Notes: generated by a model not told the origin, from the letters alone. A stretch of DNA of 21,457 bases from Clostridium sp. CAG:575 (GCA_000435535.1 FR884525.1:1-21457); one strand, 5' to 3'; counted from the first letter of the stretch, positions 6,994-15,392 are shown. Numbers and translations are program-made.

Positions 6994-7022
6994 ATTATAC
7001 TTTGAATTTATTAAAAACACAA
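6994..7022 (-). promoter_or_regulatory. Promoter and structured leader start of the candidate toxin mRNA
   Basis: Minus strand: TTGTGT (7022-7017), 17 bp, perfect TATAAT (6999-6994), start near A6987. The leader of about 44 nt opens with AUCCUUUUCC, which can pair with GGAAGGA overlapping the Shine-Dalgarno (around 6965-6956); TTTCC/GGAAA is an alternative hairpin. This hints at intramolecular masking of the ribosome site. Confidence 0.65.
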
Positions 7023-7159
7023 TGTTTTTTCGAAATCTTAAAAAATTCATTTTTACAAGTTATTTTTTATTGAAAAAAATGCAAAAATAGTGTAAACTAT
7101 ACATATAAATATGAGGATAATCAAACAATAGTAAATTGAAGCGAAAGGTTGTGAAATTT

Positions 7160-7606
7160 ATGAAAGTAATATTAAAAGCAGATATAAAAGGTGTAGGAAA
7201 GAAAGACCAAGTAATAAATGCATCAGATGGATATGCAAGAAATTTTTTATTTCCTAAAAATTTAGCAGTAGAAGCTAATGCAGAAAATATGGGAAAATTA
7301 AAGGCAAAGCAAGACTCAAATGCATTTAAAAAATCACAAGAAAAAGAAGATGCAATGAATATTTCAGAAAAATTATCAAAAATAATTTTAAAAATAAAAG
7401 TAAAAGCAGGTGGAAATGGAAAAATATTTGGTGGAGTTTCAACAAAAGAAATTGCTGAAAACTTAGAAAAGCAATACCAAATTAAAGTTGACAAAAAGAA
7501 AATCATTTTAGATGAGGCTATTAAAAATTTAGGGATGTTTGATATTGAAATAAAGCTATTTGAAGGTGTAGTTGGAAAAGTAAAAGTAAATGTTATTTCA
7601 GAATAA
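7160..7606 (+). CDS. rplI: 50S ribosomal protein L9
   Basis: 148 residues, the usual L9 length. The N-terminal domain (1-50) shows the L9 signature: MKVILKADIKGVGKKDQVI followed by 'GYARNFLFPKNLA'. A long central helix (about 45-75) and the C-terminal domain ('GNGKIFGGVSTKEIAE') follow. L9 binds 23S rRNA at the base of the L1 stalk and limits frame slippage. I chose the ATG at 7160, which gives the conserved N-terminus; a TTG 24 bp upstream would add eight non-conserved residues. The ribosome site is weak (AAAGG about 11 nt upstream). dnaB follows after 81 bp, as in other Bacillota, so the two are probably co-transcribed. Confidence 0.97.
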   Translation: MKVILKADIKGVGKKDQVINASDGYARNFLFPKNLAVEANAENMGKLKAKQDSNAFKKSQEKEDAMNISEKLSKIILKIKVKAGGNGKIFGGVSTKEIAENLEKQYQIKVDKKKIILDEAIKNLGMFDIEIKLFEGVVGKVKVNVISE

Positions 7607-7687
7607 AAAACTATACTGCACAGAAAATTTATTTTCTAAATTTTTTGTCAGAATGTCTAAATTAGGATTGAAAGGGATGTAGTAAAA

Positions 7688-9022
7688 ATGGACTTAGGAA
7701 AAGTACCACCACATGACATAGAAGCTGAACAAGCAGTTATAGGAAGTATGTTAACAGATAAAGAAGCAGTTACAACTAGTATAGAAATATTAAAAGAAGA
7801 TGATTTTTATAGAGAAGATAATAGAATTATATATACAGCAATGTTGAATCTTTATAATAGGGCTGAACCAATAGACTTAATTACAGTAAAATCAGAATTG
7901 GAGTCAATGGGAAAATTTGAACAAGTTGGTGGTTTTGAATATTTAGCAGAACTACCAGAAAAAGTTCCAACAACGGCCAATGCTGAAAAATATATGAAGA
8001 TAGTAGAAGAAAAATCAGCTTTAAGAAATTTAATAAAAACAGCAAATGAAATTATAGATTTAGGCTATGACCCAACAGAAGATGTTGAAGATATAATGGA
8101 AGGTGCAGAAAAAAAGATTTTTAATTTAATGCAAAATAAAAATCAAAAAGGGTATGTACCAATCAAAGATATTTTAGTTGATAGTTTTACTCAATTAGAA
8201 GAATTATATAATAGAAAACAACATATAACGGGTGTGCCAACAGGATTTGCAGATTTGGATTATAGAACGGCAGGTTTACATGGTTCTGAACTAATACTTA
8301 TAGCTGCAAGACCTGCAATGGGAAAATCAGCATTTGCTTTAAATATTGCAACAAATGCAGCATTAAGAGGAAATACACCAGTTGCTATATTCAGTTTAGA
8401 GATGTCAAAAGAACAAATGGTAAACAGAATTTTATGTAGTGAAGCAATGGTAGATAGTAACAAGGTTAGAACAGGAAAACTAGAAGATGAAGATTGGGGA
8501 AAACTTGCAGGTGCAATAGGACCATTATCAGAAACAGGCATTTATATAGATGATACACCTGGTATTTCTGTTATGGAAATAAGAGCTAAATGTAGAAAAT
8601 TAAAATTAGAAAAAAATATTGGATTAGTTGTAATTGACTATTTGCAATTAGTACAAGGAAGTAATAAAAGAAATAGTAGCCGTGAACAGGAAATTTCAGA
8701 AATTAGTAGGTCTTTAAAAATATTAGCAAAAGAGCTAAGTGTTCCAGTAATAGCACTATCACAATTATCAAGAGCTGTTGAACAAAGACCAGACCACAGG
8801 CCAATGCTTTCAGATTTGCGTGAATCTGGAGCAATAGAACAAGATGCTGATATTGTTATGTTTTTATATCGTGATGATTATTATAATGAAGATAGTGAGA
8901 AGAAAAATATAGCAGAAGTAATTATAGCAAAACATAGAGGTGGTTCGACAGGAACAGTAGATTTAGGATGGCTTGGAAGTTACACAAAATTTGTTAATCT
9001 TGAAAAAAGATATGACCCATAG
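7688..9022 (+). CDS. dnaB: Replicative DNA helicase DnaB (DnaC in B. subtilis)
   Basis: 444 residues, full family length. The N-terminal helical domain (about 5-105, starting 'VPPHDIEAEQAVIGSML') mediates hexamer packing and primase contact. A linker helix and a RecA-like ATPase domain follow. Walker A is ARPAMGKSA (about 207-215, usually GRPAMGKT). Walker B is VVIDYLQLV (about 317), then 'ALSQLSRAVEQRPDHRPMLSDLRESGAIEQDAD' with the arginine-finger region, and the C-terminal 'AKHRGGSTG'. It unwinds DNA 5' to 3' at the fork. The last codons lie inside a repeat hairpin (9012-9060), so that element supplies the gene's stop codon. Confidence 0.97.
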   Translation: MDLGKVPPHDIEAEQAVIGSMLTDKEAVTTSIEILKEDDFYREDNRIIYTAMLNLYNRAEPIDLITVKSELESMGKFEQVGGFEYLAELPEKVPTTANAEKYMKIVEEKSALRNLIKTANEIIDLGYDPTEDVEDIMEGAEKKIFNLMQNKNQKGYVPIKDILVDSFTQLEELYNRKQHITGVPTGFADLDYRTAGLHGSELILIAARPAMGKSAFALNIATNAALRGNTPVAIFSLEMSKEQMVNRILCSEAMVDSNKVRTGKLEDEDWGKLAGAIGPLSETGIYIDDTPGISVMEIRAKCRKLKLEKNIGLVVIDYLQLVQGSNKRNSSREQEISEISRSLKILAKELSVPVIALSQLSRAVEQRPDHRPMLSDLRESGAIEQDADIVMFLYRDDYYNEDSEKKNIAEVIIAKHRGGSTGTVDLGWLGSYTKFVNLEKRYDP

Positions 9023-9060
9023 GGACGGTTCTTATGGGTCATTTTTGTCCCACAGGGACA
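9012..9060. repeat. GGGACGG-type palindromic repeat at the dnaB stop
   Basis: Two hairpins in tandem: ATGACCCATA (9012-9021) pairs with TATGGGTCAT (9033-9042) around the loop GGGACGGTTCT; TGTCCC (9046-9051) pairs with GGGACA (9055-9060) around ACA. The GGGAC in the first loop can also pair with GTCCC at 9047-9051. Repeats with the words GGGACGGTTCT and TTTTGTCCC recur in many clostridial genomes. It is strikingly GC-rich for this window. It may serve as terminator or processing site for the rplI-dnaB mRNA. Confidence 0.75.
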
Positions 9061-9174
9061 GATGATATAATGTTTTATTAAAGAAAATTATATATAGTTA
9101 GATAAAGAATTAAAAAAGAGCTTTGGTTGTGCAAAAATTTTAGATTTGTGTTTTAAAAAGGAATGAGGTTAAAA

Positions 9175-10203
9175 ATGAAAAGAGAAATGTATCCAAAAGA
9201 TGTAATATTTTTAAATAATATTACAAACACAATAAAAAAATATAATTTAATTAATGATGGAGATAAACTGGTTTTAGGAGTTTCAGGTGGTCCAGATTCT
9301 ATTTGTATGCTTGATGTATTAAATAGAATAAAAAATGATAATAACGTAAATATAAAATTTGATATGGTTGTAGCACATGTTAATCATATGATTAGAGCAG
9401 AAGCAGGAGAAGATGAAAAATTTGTTAAAGATTTTTGTGAAAAAATTGGGGTTCCTTTTTATTCAAAAAGTATAGATGTTCAAAAAATTGCTAATAATAA
9501 TAAAATAGGAACAGAAGAAGCGGGTAGAAATGCAAGATATGAATTTTTTGATGAAATATTAAAATTAACAAATGCAAATAAGGTTGCCATTGCTCATAAT
9601 AAAAACGACAAAGCAGAAACAATTTTAATGAACGCTTTAAGAGGTAGCGGAATAGCAGGTTTAAGGGGAATTGAACCAATAAAAGATGGCAAATATATTA
9701 GACCATTAATTGAATGTGAAAGAATTGAAATAGAAGAATATTGTAAACAGAGAGAAATAGAGCCAAGAATAGATAGAACAAATTTTGAAAATGTATATAC
9801 ACGAAATAAAATTAGAAATATAGTCATTCCTTTTATAAAGCAAGAGTTTAATCCAAATATAGTTGAAACATTAAATAGACTAGCTGAACTTATAAAAGAA
9901 GATGACGAATATATTAATAAAATTGTAAGACAAAAATATTTGGACATGCTAGTTAAAGAAGAAGAAAAACAAATAATACTTGATTTAAAGAAATTTAACA
10001 AAGAAGAAAAAGTAATAAAATCAAGAGTTTTATTATATACTATAATAAAGCTTTTTGACTCTACTAAAGGAATTGAAAAAATACATATAGAAGATATTAT
10101 AAAATTATGTGAAAATAATATAGGAAACAAATATTTAACTCCGAATAAGAATACGAAAATTTTATTAAAAAATCATCAAATTTATATTATTAAACAAAGT
10201 TAA
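9175..10203 (+). CDS. tilS: tRNA(Ile)-lysidine synthase TilS, short form
   Basis: N-type ATP pyrophosphatase with the PP-loop SGGPDS (about 37-42), 'HVNHMIRAEAGEDEKFV', 'EEAGRNARYEFF' and 'AHNKNDKAETILMNALRGSGIAGLRGI'. TilS attaches lysine to C34 of the CAU-anticodon tRNA(Ile), so that it reads AUA instead of AUG. That matters here, as ATA codons are abundant. I chose ATG 9175 (GAGG 6 nt upstream) over ATG 9163, whose AAGG is only 1 nt away. The protein is 342 residues, versus roughly 430-480 for many TilS. The catalytic N-domain and the following helical region are present, but much of the C-terminal TilS domain is missing. The reading frame simply ends; no frameshift remnant is evident. ftsH follows 129 bp later, with no hpt gene between. 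Confidence 0.92.
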   Translation: MKREMYPKDVIFLNNITNTIKKYNLINDGDKLVLGVSGGPDSICMLDVLNRIKNDNNVNIKFDMVVAHVNHMIRAEAGEDEKFVKDFCEKIGVPFYSKSIDVQKIANNNKIGTEEAGRNARYEFFDEILKLTNANKVAIAHNKNDKAETILMNALRGSGIAGLRGIEPIKDGKYIRPLIECERIEIEEYCKQREIEPRIDRTNFENVYTRNKIRNIVIPFIKQEFNPNIVETLNRLAELIKEDDEYINKIVRQKYLDMLVKEEEKQIILDLKKFNKEEKVIKSRVLLYTIIKLFDSTKGIEKIHIEDIIKLCENNIGNKYLTPNKNTKILLKNHQIYIIKQS

Positions 10204-10263
10204 GTATCCGTAATGGTTTGGAATAGATGGTTTTTTTGTCATAAAAAAGTAATAAAAAAACTA

Positions 10264-10292
10264 TTGAAAAAGCAAAGATGATATGTTATAAA
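10264..10292 (+). promoter_or_regulatory. Promoter of ftsH
   Basis: TTGAAA (10264-10269), 17 bp, TATAAA (10287-10292). The start falls near 10299, with a short leader and a GGAGGAG site at 10321-10327. Confidence 0.7.
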
Positions 10293-10332
10293 ACTAAATA
10301 TCAACAAAGGGGAAAAAAGAGGAGGAGATATT

Positions 10333-12147
10333 TTGAAAAACGGAATTAAAACATTAGCAATGTGGTTAATTATAGGAGTTATTTTTATTGTTGTATTATC
10401 ATCAGTAATGACAAATACAAGTACAAAATTAAAATATTCTGAATTAATTACAAAAATAAATGAGGGAAAAGTAGAATCAATTGTTATTAATTCAAATGGA
10501 GATTCTGCTACAGTTGAACTTTCAGATGATAAAATAAAAAAACAAGTTAATATTCCAAATATGGAAAGTTTTATGAATTATACAGAAGATTTTATAAAAA
10601 ATGGATCATTTACATTAGAAGAAAATTCTGAATCTGTATTTTCTATTATTTTAAGTTTATTAACACCATTTGGAATTCTAATTATATTCTTTATTTTCTG
10701 GTTCTTTATGATGGGTGGAGCCGCAAATGGACAAAATGGTGGAAAAACAATGTCATTTGGAAAAAGTAAAGCTAGAATGATGACACCAGCAGATAGAAAT
10801 AAAATTACATTTGATGATGTAGCAGGTGTTGATGAAGAAAAAGAAGAGTTACAAGAAATTGTACAATTTTTAAAAAATCCAAAAAAATTTACAGATATGG
10901 GCGCTAGAATACCAAAAGGAGTATTATTAGTTGGTCAACCAGGAACAGGTAAAACACTATTAGCAAAGGCAGTAGCTGGAGAAGCAGGAGTACCATTCTT
11001 TATAATAAGTGGTTCTGACTTTGTAGAAATGTTTGTTGGTGTTGGAGCTTCAAGAGTAAGAGATTTATTTGAACAAGCTAAGAAAAATGCACCATGTATA
11101 ATATTTATAGATGAAATTGATGCTGTTGGACGTCAAAGAGGAGCAGGCTTAGGTGGAGGACATGATGAAAGAGAACAAACACTAAATCAATTGTTAGTTG
11201 AAATGGACGGATTTTCAGATAATGAAGGTGTTATAGTACTTGCAGCTACAAATAGACCAGACGTATTAGATAAAGCATTATTAAGAGCTGGAAGATTTGA
11301 TAGACAAATAGTAGTTGGAGCACCAGATGTAAAAGCTAGAGAACAAATATTAGAAGTTCATGCTAAAAAGAAAAGACTTGCTGATGATGTAGATTTAAAA
11401 GTAATAGCAAAAAATACATCAGGATTTGCAGGAGCTGACTTAGAAAATGTACTAAATGAGGCAGCATTATTAGCAGCAAGAAGAAATTTGAATGAAATTG
11501 GAATGAAAGAAATAGAAGATGCTATGGTAAAAGTTACTATGGGACCTGAAAAGAAAACAAGAGTAAGAAGCGAAAAAGAAAATAGATTAGTGTCTTACCA
11601 TGAAGCAGGTCATGCTGTTGTAAGTCATTATTTAGAAACGCAAGACCCTGTACATCAAATTTCAATTGTGCCAAGAGGAATGGCTGGAGGATATACAATG
11701 TATCGTCCAACTGAAGATAAAAACTTTATGTCTAAAACTGAAATGGAAGAGAATATTGTATCATTACTTGGTGGTAGAGTTGCAGAAGCATTGATTTTAA
11801 ATGATATTTCAACAGGTGCAAGTAATGATATAGAAAGAGCTACAAAAATTGCTAGAAGTATGGTTACAAAATACGGAATGAGTGAAAGAGTAGGAGCATT
11901 AATGTTAGGTTCTGATCAAAGTGAAGTATTTTTAGGAAGAGATTTAGCTCAAGCTAGAGAATATTCTGAAGAAACAGCTGGAATAATTGATGAAGAAGTT
12001 AAGAAAATTATTGATACAGCTTATAATAGAGCAAAACAAATATTAACAGATCATGTTGATAAATTACATGCCGTTGCAGGAATATTACTTGAAAAAGAAA
12101 AAATTGAAGCAGATGAATTTGAAACAATATTTGCTGATAAAGATTAA
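10333..12147 (+). CDS. ftsH: ATP-dependent zinc metalloprotease FtsH
   Basis: 604 residues. Two membrane helices (about 7-26 and 102-126) flank a short extracytoplasmic domain. The AAA domain follows, with Walker [10 protein letters not shown] (about 199-207; the family usually has GPPGTGKT), Walker B IIFIDEID (about 257-264) and the second region of homology '[22 protein letters not shown]'. The protease domain has the zinc motif HEAGH (about 423-427). FtsH degrades unneeded or damaged membrane and regulatory proteins as a membrane-bound hexamer. It starts at TTG (10333), 5 nt after an ideal GGAGGAG; no better start is near. A stem-loop terminator follows. A membrane protease of this kind could also clear small membrane peptides such as those encoded at 4267 and 6854, but that is speculation. 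Confidence 0.97.
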   Translation: MKNGIKTLAMWLIIGVIFIVVLSSVMTNTSTKLKYSELITKINEGKVESIVINSNGDSATVELSDDKIKKQVNIPNMESFMNYTEDFIKNGSFTLEENSESVFSIILSLLTPFGILIIFFIFWFFMMGGAANGQNGGKTMSFGKSKARMMTPADRNKITFDDVAGVDEEKEELQEIVQFLKNPKKFTDMGARIPKGVLLVGQPGTGKTLLAKAVAGEAGVPFFIISGSDFVEMFVGVGASRVRDLFEQAKKNAPCIIFIDEIDAVGRQRGAGLGGGHDEREQTLNQLLVEMDGFSDNEGVIVLAATNRPDVLDKALLRAGRFDRQIVVGAPDVKAREQILEVHAKKKRLADDVDLKVIAKNTSGFAGADLENVLNEAALLAARRNLNEIGMKEIEDAMVKVTMGPEKKTRVRSEKENRLVSYHEAGHAVVSHYLETQDPVHQISIVPRGMAGGYTMYRPTEDKNFMSKTEMEENIVSLLGGRVAEALILNDISTGASNDIERATKIARSMVTKYGMSERVGALMLGSDQSEVFLGRDLAQAREYSEETAGIIDEEVKKIIDTAYNRAKQILTDHVDKLHAVAGILLEKEKIEADEFETIFADKD

Positions 12148-12154
12148 ATTTGAT

Positions 12155-12191
12155 AAAAAACTTAGAAGATTTAAACTCTTTTAAGTTTTTT
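12155..12191 (+). terminator. Terminator of ftsH
   Basis: AAAAAACTTA (12155-12164) pairs with TAAGTTTTTT (12182-12191), helped by AGA/TCT inside the loop. The 3' arm itself is the T-run. The A-T rich stem gives modest strength. Confidence 0.7.
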
Positions 12192-12276
12192 TGTTGCTGT
12201 CTAATAAATAAAACAATTTATATATGATAATTGTATTGATGGAATTGTATTTAATAATTAAAATGGCGTGAAACTA

Positions 12277-12404
12277 TTGACAATATCTATCAAATTAATG
12301 TATAATGTGTAACGTATAGGGAAGGCTTGAAAAATTTAAAAAATTCAACCTATGAAAAATTTACCCACATACAGTTTCGTATGACCGGAAGGAGGGGAAT
12401 ATAA
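12277..12404 (+). promoter_or_regulatory. rpsU promoter and structured leader
   Basis: TTGACA (12277-12282), 18-bp spacer, TATAAT (12301-12306), with start near 12313. The leader of about 92 nt can fold into a long hairpin (ATAGG with CCTAT at about 12316-12352, with TTGAA/TTCAA nested inside). A second stem (CATAC with GTATG, about 12368-12383) sits just before the GGAAGGAGGGG site. Two stems before a ribosomal protein gene suggest feedback control, but no match to a known leader family was recognised. Confidence 0.6.
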
Positions 12405-12575
12405 ATGTCAGAAATCAAAGTTAATAATGGAAATATAGAAGATGCCTTAAAAAGGTTTAAAAGACAATGTGCTCGTAATGGAGTTTTACAAGAAGTTCGT
12501 AAAAGAGAACACTACGAAAAACCAAGTGTAAAAAGAAAGAAAAAATCAGAGGCAGCAAGAAAAAGAAAATTTTAA
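12405..12575 (+). CDS. rpsU: 30S ribosomal protein S21
   Basis: 56 residues, within the usual 55-70 range. It shows the S21 pattern: '[49 protein letters not shown]', very basic toward the C-terminus. S21 sits by the platform of the 30S subunit near the anti-Shine-Dalgarno region and aids initiation. A very strong GGAAGGAGGGG site lies 5-15 nt before ATG. In many Bacillota it is followed by yqeY; here an M16 peptidase gene follows after 174 bp. Confidence 0.96.
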   Translation: MSEIKVNNGNIEDALKRFKRQCARNGVLQEVRKREHYEKPSVKRKKKSEAARKRKF

Positions 12576-12595
12576 TTAAAAAATTACTTAAAAAT

Positions 12596-12670
12596 AGAAG
12601 TTCAAAGACAAACAAGAGACATGAAGATATAAAAATAATCATGTATTTTGCCCTTATTGAACTTCTTTTA
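12596..12670 (+). terminator. Long-loop stem after rpsU, possible terminator
   Basis: AGAAGTTCAA (12596-12605) and TTGAACTTCT (12657-12666) form a perfect 10-bp stem over a 51-nt loop, followed by TTTAATTT. The stem and T-run suit termination, but the loop is unusually long and overlaps a small possible ORF. Confidence 0.5.
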
Positions 12671-12712
12671 ATTTATGTATTATTAGACAGAAATAGGTTA
12701 AAATATAGATAA
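12641..12712 (+). CDS. Possible 23-codon hydrophobic mini-ORF after rpsU
   Basis: ATG at 12641 opens a 23-residue peptide starting MYFALIELLLIYVLL with a basic tail (DRNRLKYR): a one-helix membrane peptide by composition. No Shine-Dalgarno is visible before the ATG. The same frame stays open upstream past the rpsU stop without a conventional start. It could be chance in AT-rich DNA. Its 5' codons fall within the long stem-loop at 12596-12666. Confidence 0.25.
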   Translation: MYFALIELLLIYVLLDRNRLKYR

Positions 12713-12749
12713 TAAATACAACTAAAAAAATTTGAAAGGATGATTTTTA

Positions 12750-14018
12750 TTGAAATATAGAGAAAGTATAATAAAAAAAGGAATTAAACTTCATATAATA
12801 AATACAGAAAAATTTAAAACAAATTTAATTTCTATTATGATAACAACAAAGTTGCAAAGAGAAGATGTTACTAAAAATGCATTAATTCCAGCAGTATTAA
12901 AAAGAGGAACAGCAAATATGACAACACAGGAAGAGATAAATAAAAAATTAGAAGAAATGTATGGAGCAAGCTTTGACTGTGGAATTGATAAAACTGGGGA
13001 TAACCAAGTATTAAAATTTTATTTAGAAACAATAAATGATGAATTTGCTTTTAATAAAAATGAAAAATTATTACAACAAGCAATTGAAAAATTATTTGAA
13101 ATTATTTTTAATCCTTATTTAGAAAATGGATATTTTAAAGAAGAATATGTGAAACAAGAAAAAGAAAATTTAAAGCAAATAATTCAAGGTAAAATAGACA
13201 GTAAAGCAAGATATGCTTTAGATAGATGTATTGAAGAAATGTATAAGGATGAACCATTTGGAATTTATAAATATGGTTATACAGAAGATTTGGAAAAAAT
13301 AGATGCAAAGAATCTTTTTGAACAATATCAAAAACTAATTAATGAATCTAAAATTGATATCTTTGTATCGGGAATTTTGTATGAAAATATAGAAGAAATT
13401 GTAAAAGAAAATGAAAATATTCAGAAGTTAGTTGAAAGAGAAGCTAATTATGTAGTACCAGAAATTAAAGAAAAAGAATCTGTACAAGAAAAAGAAATAA
13501 CAGAATCTATGGATGTAACACAAGGCAAAGTTATTATAGGATTAGATGTAAATATAAATGATGATAGTAAAAGGTATGCAACAATGCTTTATAATAGTTT
13601 GCTAGGAGGTAGTGCAAATTCTAAATTATTTCAAAATGTTAGAGAAAAGGCAAGTCTAGCATATACAGCTAGTTCTAGTTATATGAGGTTTAAAAACAAC
13701 ATTTTTATTAATTGTGGGATTGAAATAAATAATTATGATAAAGCTTTAAAGATAATAAGAGAACAAATTGATAGTATGAAAAAGGGTGATTTTACAGAAG
13801 ATGAAATTCAAAATGCTAAAAAAGGAATTATTGCGTCAATAAAAGCAATTGATGATGAACAAGATACAGAGATTACTTATTATTTTGGGCAAGAAATGTC
13901 AAAAAATGAAGTTGATTTAGATACTTATATGAAGAATATTGAACAAATTAAGAAAAGTGATATACAAGAAATTGCAAATAAAGTTACTGTTAATACAATT
14001 TATTTTTTAAAGAATTAA
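12750..14018 (+). CDS. M16-family peptidase-like protein, inactive partner (YmfF-like)
   Basis: 422 residues with the M16 (pitrilysin) two-domain fold pattern: an N-terminal 'GIKLHIINTEKFKTNLISIMITTKL' strand region, and a C-terminal half with 'QGKVIIGLDVN' and 'ANSKLFQNVREKASLAYTASS', which is characteristic of M16 C-terminal domains. The zinc motif HxxEH is absent: at its place stands 'ALIPAVLKRGT'. In M16B pairs one subunit lacks the motif and helps bind substrate while the other cuts, so this is the likely non-catalytic partner of the next gene, as with B. subtilis YmfF/YmfH. It starts at TTG 12750, 9 nt after AAAGGA; no ATG serves better. The substrate is unknown. Confidence 0.88.
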   Translation: MKYRESIIKKGIKLHIINTEKFKTNLISIMITTKLQREDVTKNALIPAVLKRGTANMTTQEEINKKLEEMYGASFDCGIDKTGDNQVLKFYLETINDEFAFNKNEKLLQQAIEKLFEIIFNPYLENGYFKEEYVKQEKENLKQIIQGKIDSKARYALDRCIEEMYKDEPFGIYKYGYTEDLEKIDAKNLFEQYQKLINESKIDIFVSGILYENIEEIVKENENIQKLVEREANYVVPEIKEKESVQEKEITESMDVTQGKVIIGLDVNINDDSKRYATMLYNSLLGGSANSKLFQNVREKASLAYTASSSYMRFKNNIFINCGIEINNYDKALKIIREQIDSMKKGDFTEDEIQNAKKGIIASIKAIDDEQDTEITYYFGQEMSKNEVDLDTYMKNIEQIKKSDIQEIANKVTVNTIYFLKN

Positions 14019-14120
14019 TAATTGTAAAAAAATTTAGAAATTCTTAGATGTTTTTCATGAATTAAAGAATTTAGATATATATAATAGTAATTTTAAATTT
14101 AGAGGAGGAAGGATTTAATA

Positions 14121-15392
14121 ATGCAAATTATTGAAAATTCAAAAGTAAAGGAAAAATTATATATAGAAAAACTAAAAAATGGTTTAACTGTAATGATTAT
14201 ACCTAAAAAAGGAATCCAAAAAAAATACATTATATGGGGAACTAACTATGGTTCAAATGATAATCGTTTTATAGTGCCAGGCGAAAATGAAATAACAGAA
14301 GTTCCAAAAGGAGTTGCTCATTTTTTAGAACACAAAATGTTTGAACAAGAAAATGGAAGAAATAGTTTAGATGTTTTAACAGATATAGGAGTTAGTGCAA
14401 ATGCATATACAACAAATGACCATACAGCATATTTATATGAAGCTACAGATAATTTTTATGAGGCTTTAGATGAATTTATGGATTATGTACAGCATCCATA
14501 TTTTACCGATGAAAATGTAGAAAAAGAAAAAGGAATTATAGGACAAGAGATTATGATGTATGATGATTATCCACAATGGAAAGTGTATCTAAATGCATTA
14601 GAATGTATGTATTATAATAATCCAGTAAAACTTGATATTACAGGAACTATAGAAACAATTAGTCATATAGACAAAGATATTTTATATAAATGTTATAAAA
14701 CTTTTTATAATCCTTCAAATATGGCAATGGTAGTTGCAGGGGATTTTGAACCTGAAAAATTATTGGAAGAGATTAAAAAAAGATTAGTTAATAATAAATC
14801 TAATGGTGAGATAAAAAGAATATTTGATGAAGAGCCACAAGAAATTGTAAAATCATATGTTGAACAAAATATGGAAGTGAGCATGCCATTATTTACAATT
14901 GGAATAAAAGATACTCCAGCAGAAGAGAAAGAAAGAGTTAGAAAAAACATAGCAATTGAAATTTTATTAAATATGATTATTGGTGCAAGTTCAGATTTAT
15001 TTAAAGAATTATATAACAAAGGAAATTGTTATTGGAGTCCAAGTATTGAATATGATTTTAATAAAAATTATGCACATATATTATTAACAGGTCAATCAAA
15101 TAATCCACAGGAATTGTTTGAAATGTTTAAACAACAAGTGAAATACAGTATTGAAAATGGATTAAATGAAGAGGATGTAGAAAGAACTAAAAAAATGATT
15201 TATGGAGAATATATAAAAGAATATGATGATGTTGTAGATATTTCAAGAATGTTTTTATCAGACTATTTTAAAGGAATAAATAGTTTTGATTATTTAGAAA
15301 ATGTAGAAATAGTAAATTTGGAATATTTAAATCAAATTTTGAAAGATGTCTTTCAAGAGAGAAAAATGATATTATCTGTTGTAAAAAATTAA
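14121..15392 (+). CDS. M16-family zinc peptidase, catalytic partner (YmfH-like)
   Basis: 423 residues. The zinc motif HFLEH (about 67-71, in 'GVAHFLEHKMFE') is intact, with the downstream glutamate region 'EKEKGIIGQEIMMYDDYP' (about 137-153), which supplies the third zinc ligand in this family. 'NPSNMAMVVAGDFEPE' marks the end of the N-terminal domain, and a second M16 domain fills the rest. GAGGAGGAAGG lies close upstream of the ATG. It follows the motif-less paralogue by 102 bp on the same strand and ends in its own terminator, which suggests a two-gene unit making a heterodimer. A role in peptide processing or clearance is inferred. Confidence 0.92.
   Translation: MQIIENSKVKEKLYIEKLKNGLTVMIIPKKGIQKKYIIWGTNYGSNDNRFIVPGENEITEVPKGVAHFLEHKMFEQENGRNSLDVLTDIGVSANAYTTNDHTAYLYEATDNFYEALDEFMDYVQHPYFTDENVEKEKGIIGQEIMMYDDYPQWKVYLNALECMYYNNPVKLDITGTIETISHIDKDILYKCYKTFYNPSNMAMVVAGDFEPEKLLEEIKKRLVNNKSNGEIKRIFDEEPQEIVKSYVEQNMEVSMPLFTIGIKDTPAEEKERVRKNIAIEILLNMIIGASSDLFKELYNKGNCYWSPSIEYDFNKNYAHILLTGQSNNPQELFEMFKQQVKYSIENGLNEEDVERTKKMIYGEYIKEYDDVVDISRMFLSDYFKGINSFDYLENVEIVNLEYLNQILKDVFQERKMILSVVKN

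Noticed and set aside
6711..7022. Riboswitch or T-box explanation for the structured region between gdpP and rplI
   Set aside because: The two hairpins face opposite strands, each with its own T-run and promoter; no T-box specifier/antiterminator motif or long aptamer precedes rplI.
7060..7506. A 148-codon minus-strand open frame over rplI
   Set aside because: rplI on the plus strand is certain; the antisense product has biased Phe/Ser composition and no initiation signal.
10204..10260. Terminator after tilS around the T-run at about 10230
   Set aside because: The T-run follows a direct, not inverted, repeat of ATGGTT; no convincing stem precedes it.
12555..12600. Programmed -1 frameshift from rpsU into the downstream open frame
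   Set aside because: The A-rich end of rpsU looked slippery, but the bases at the stop (AAA TTT TAA) do not form a canonical X-XXY-YYZ heptamer, and S21 ends at a normal length.
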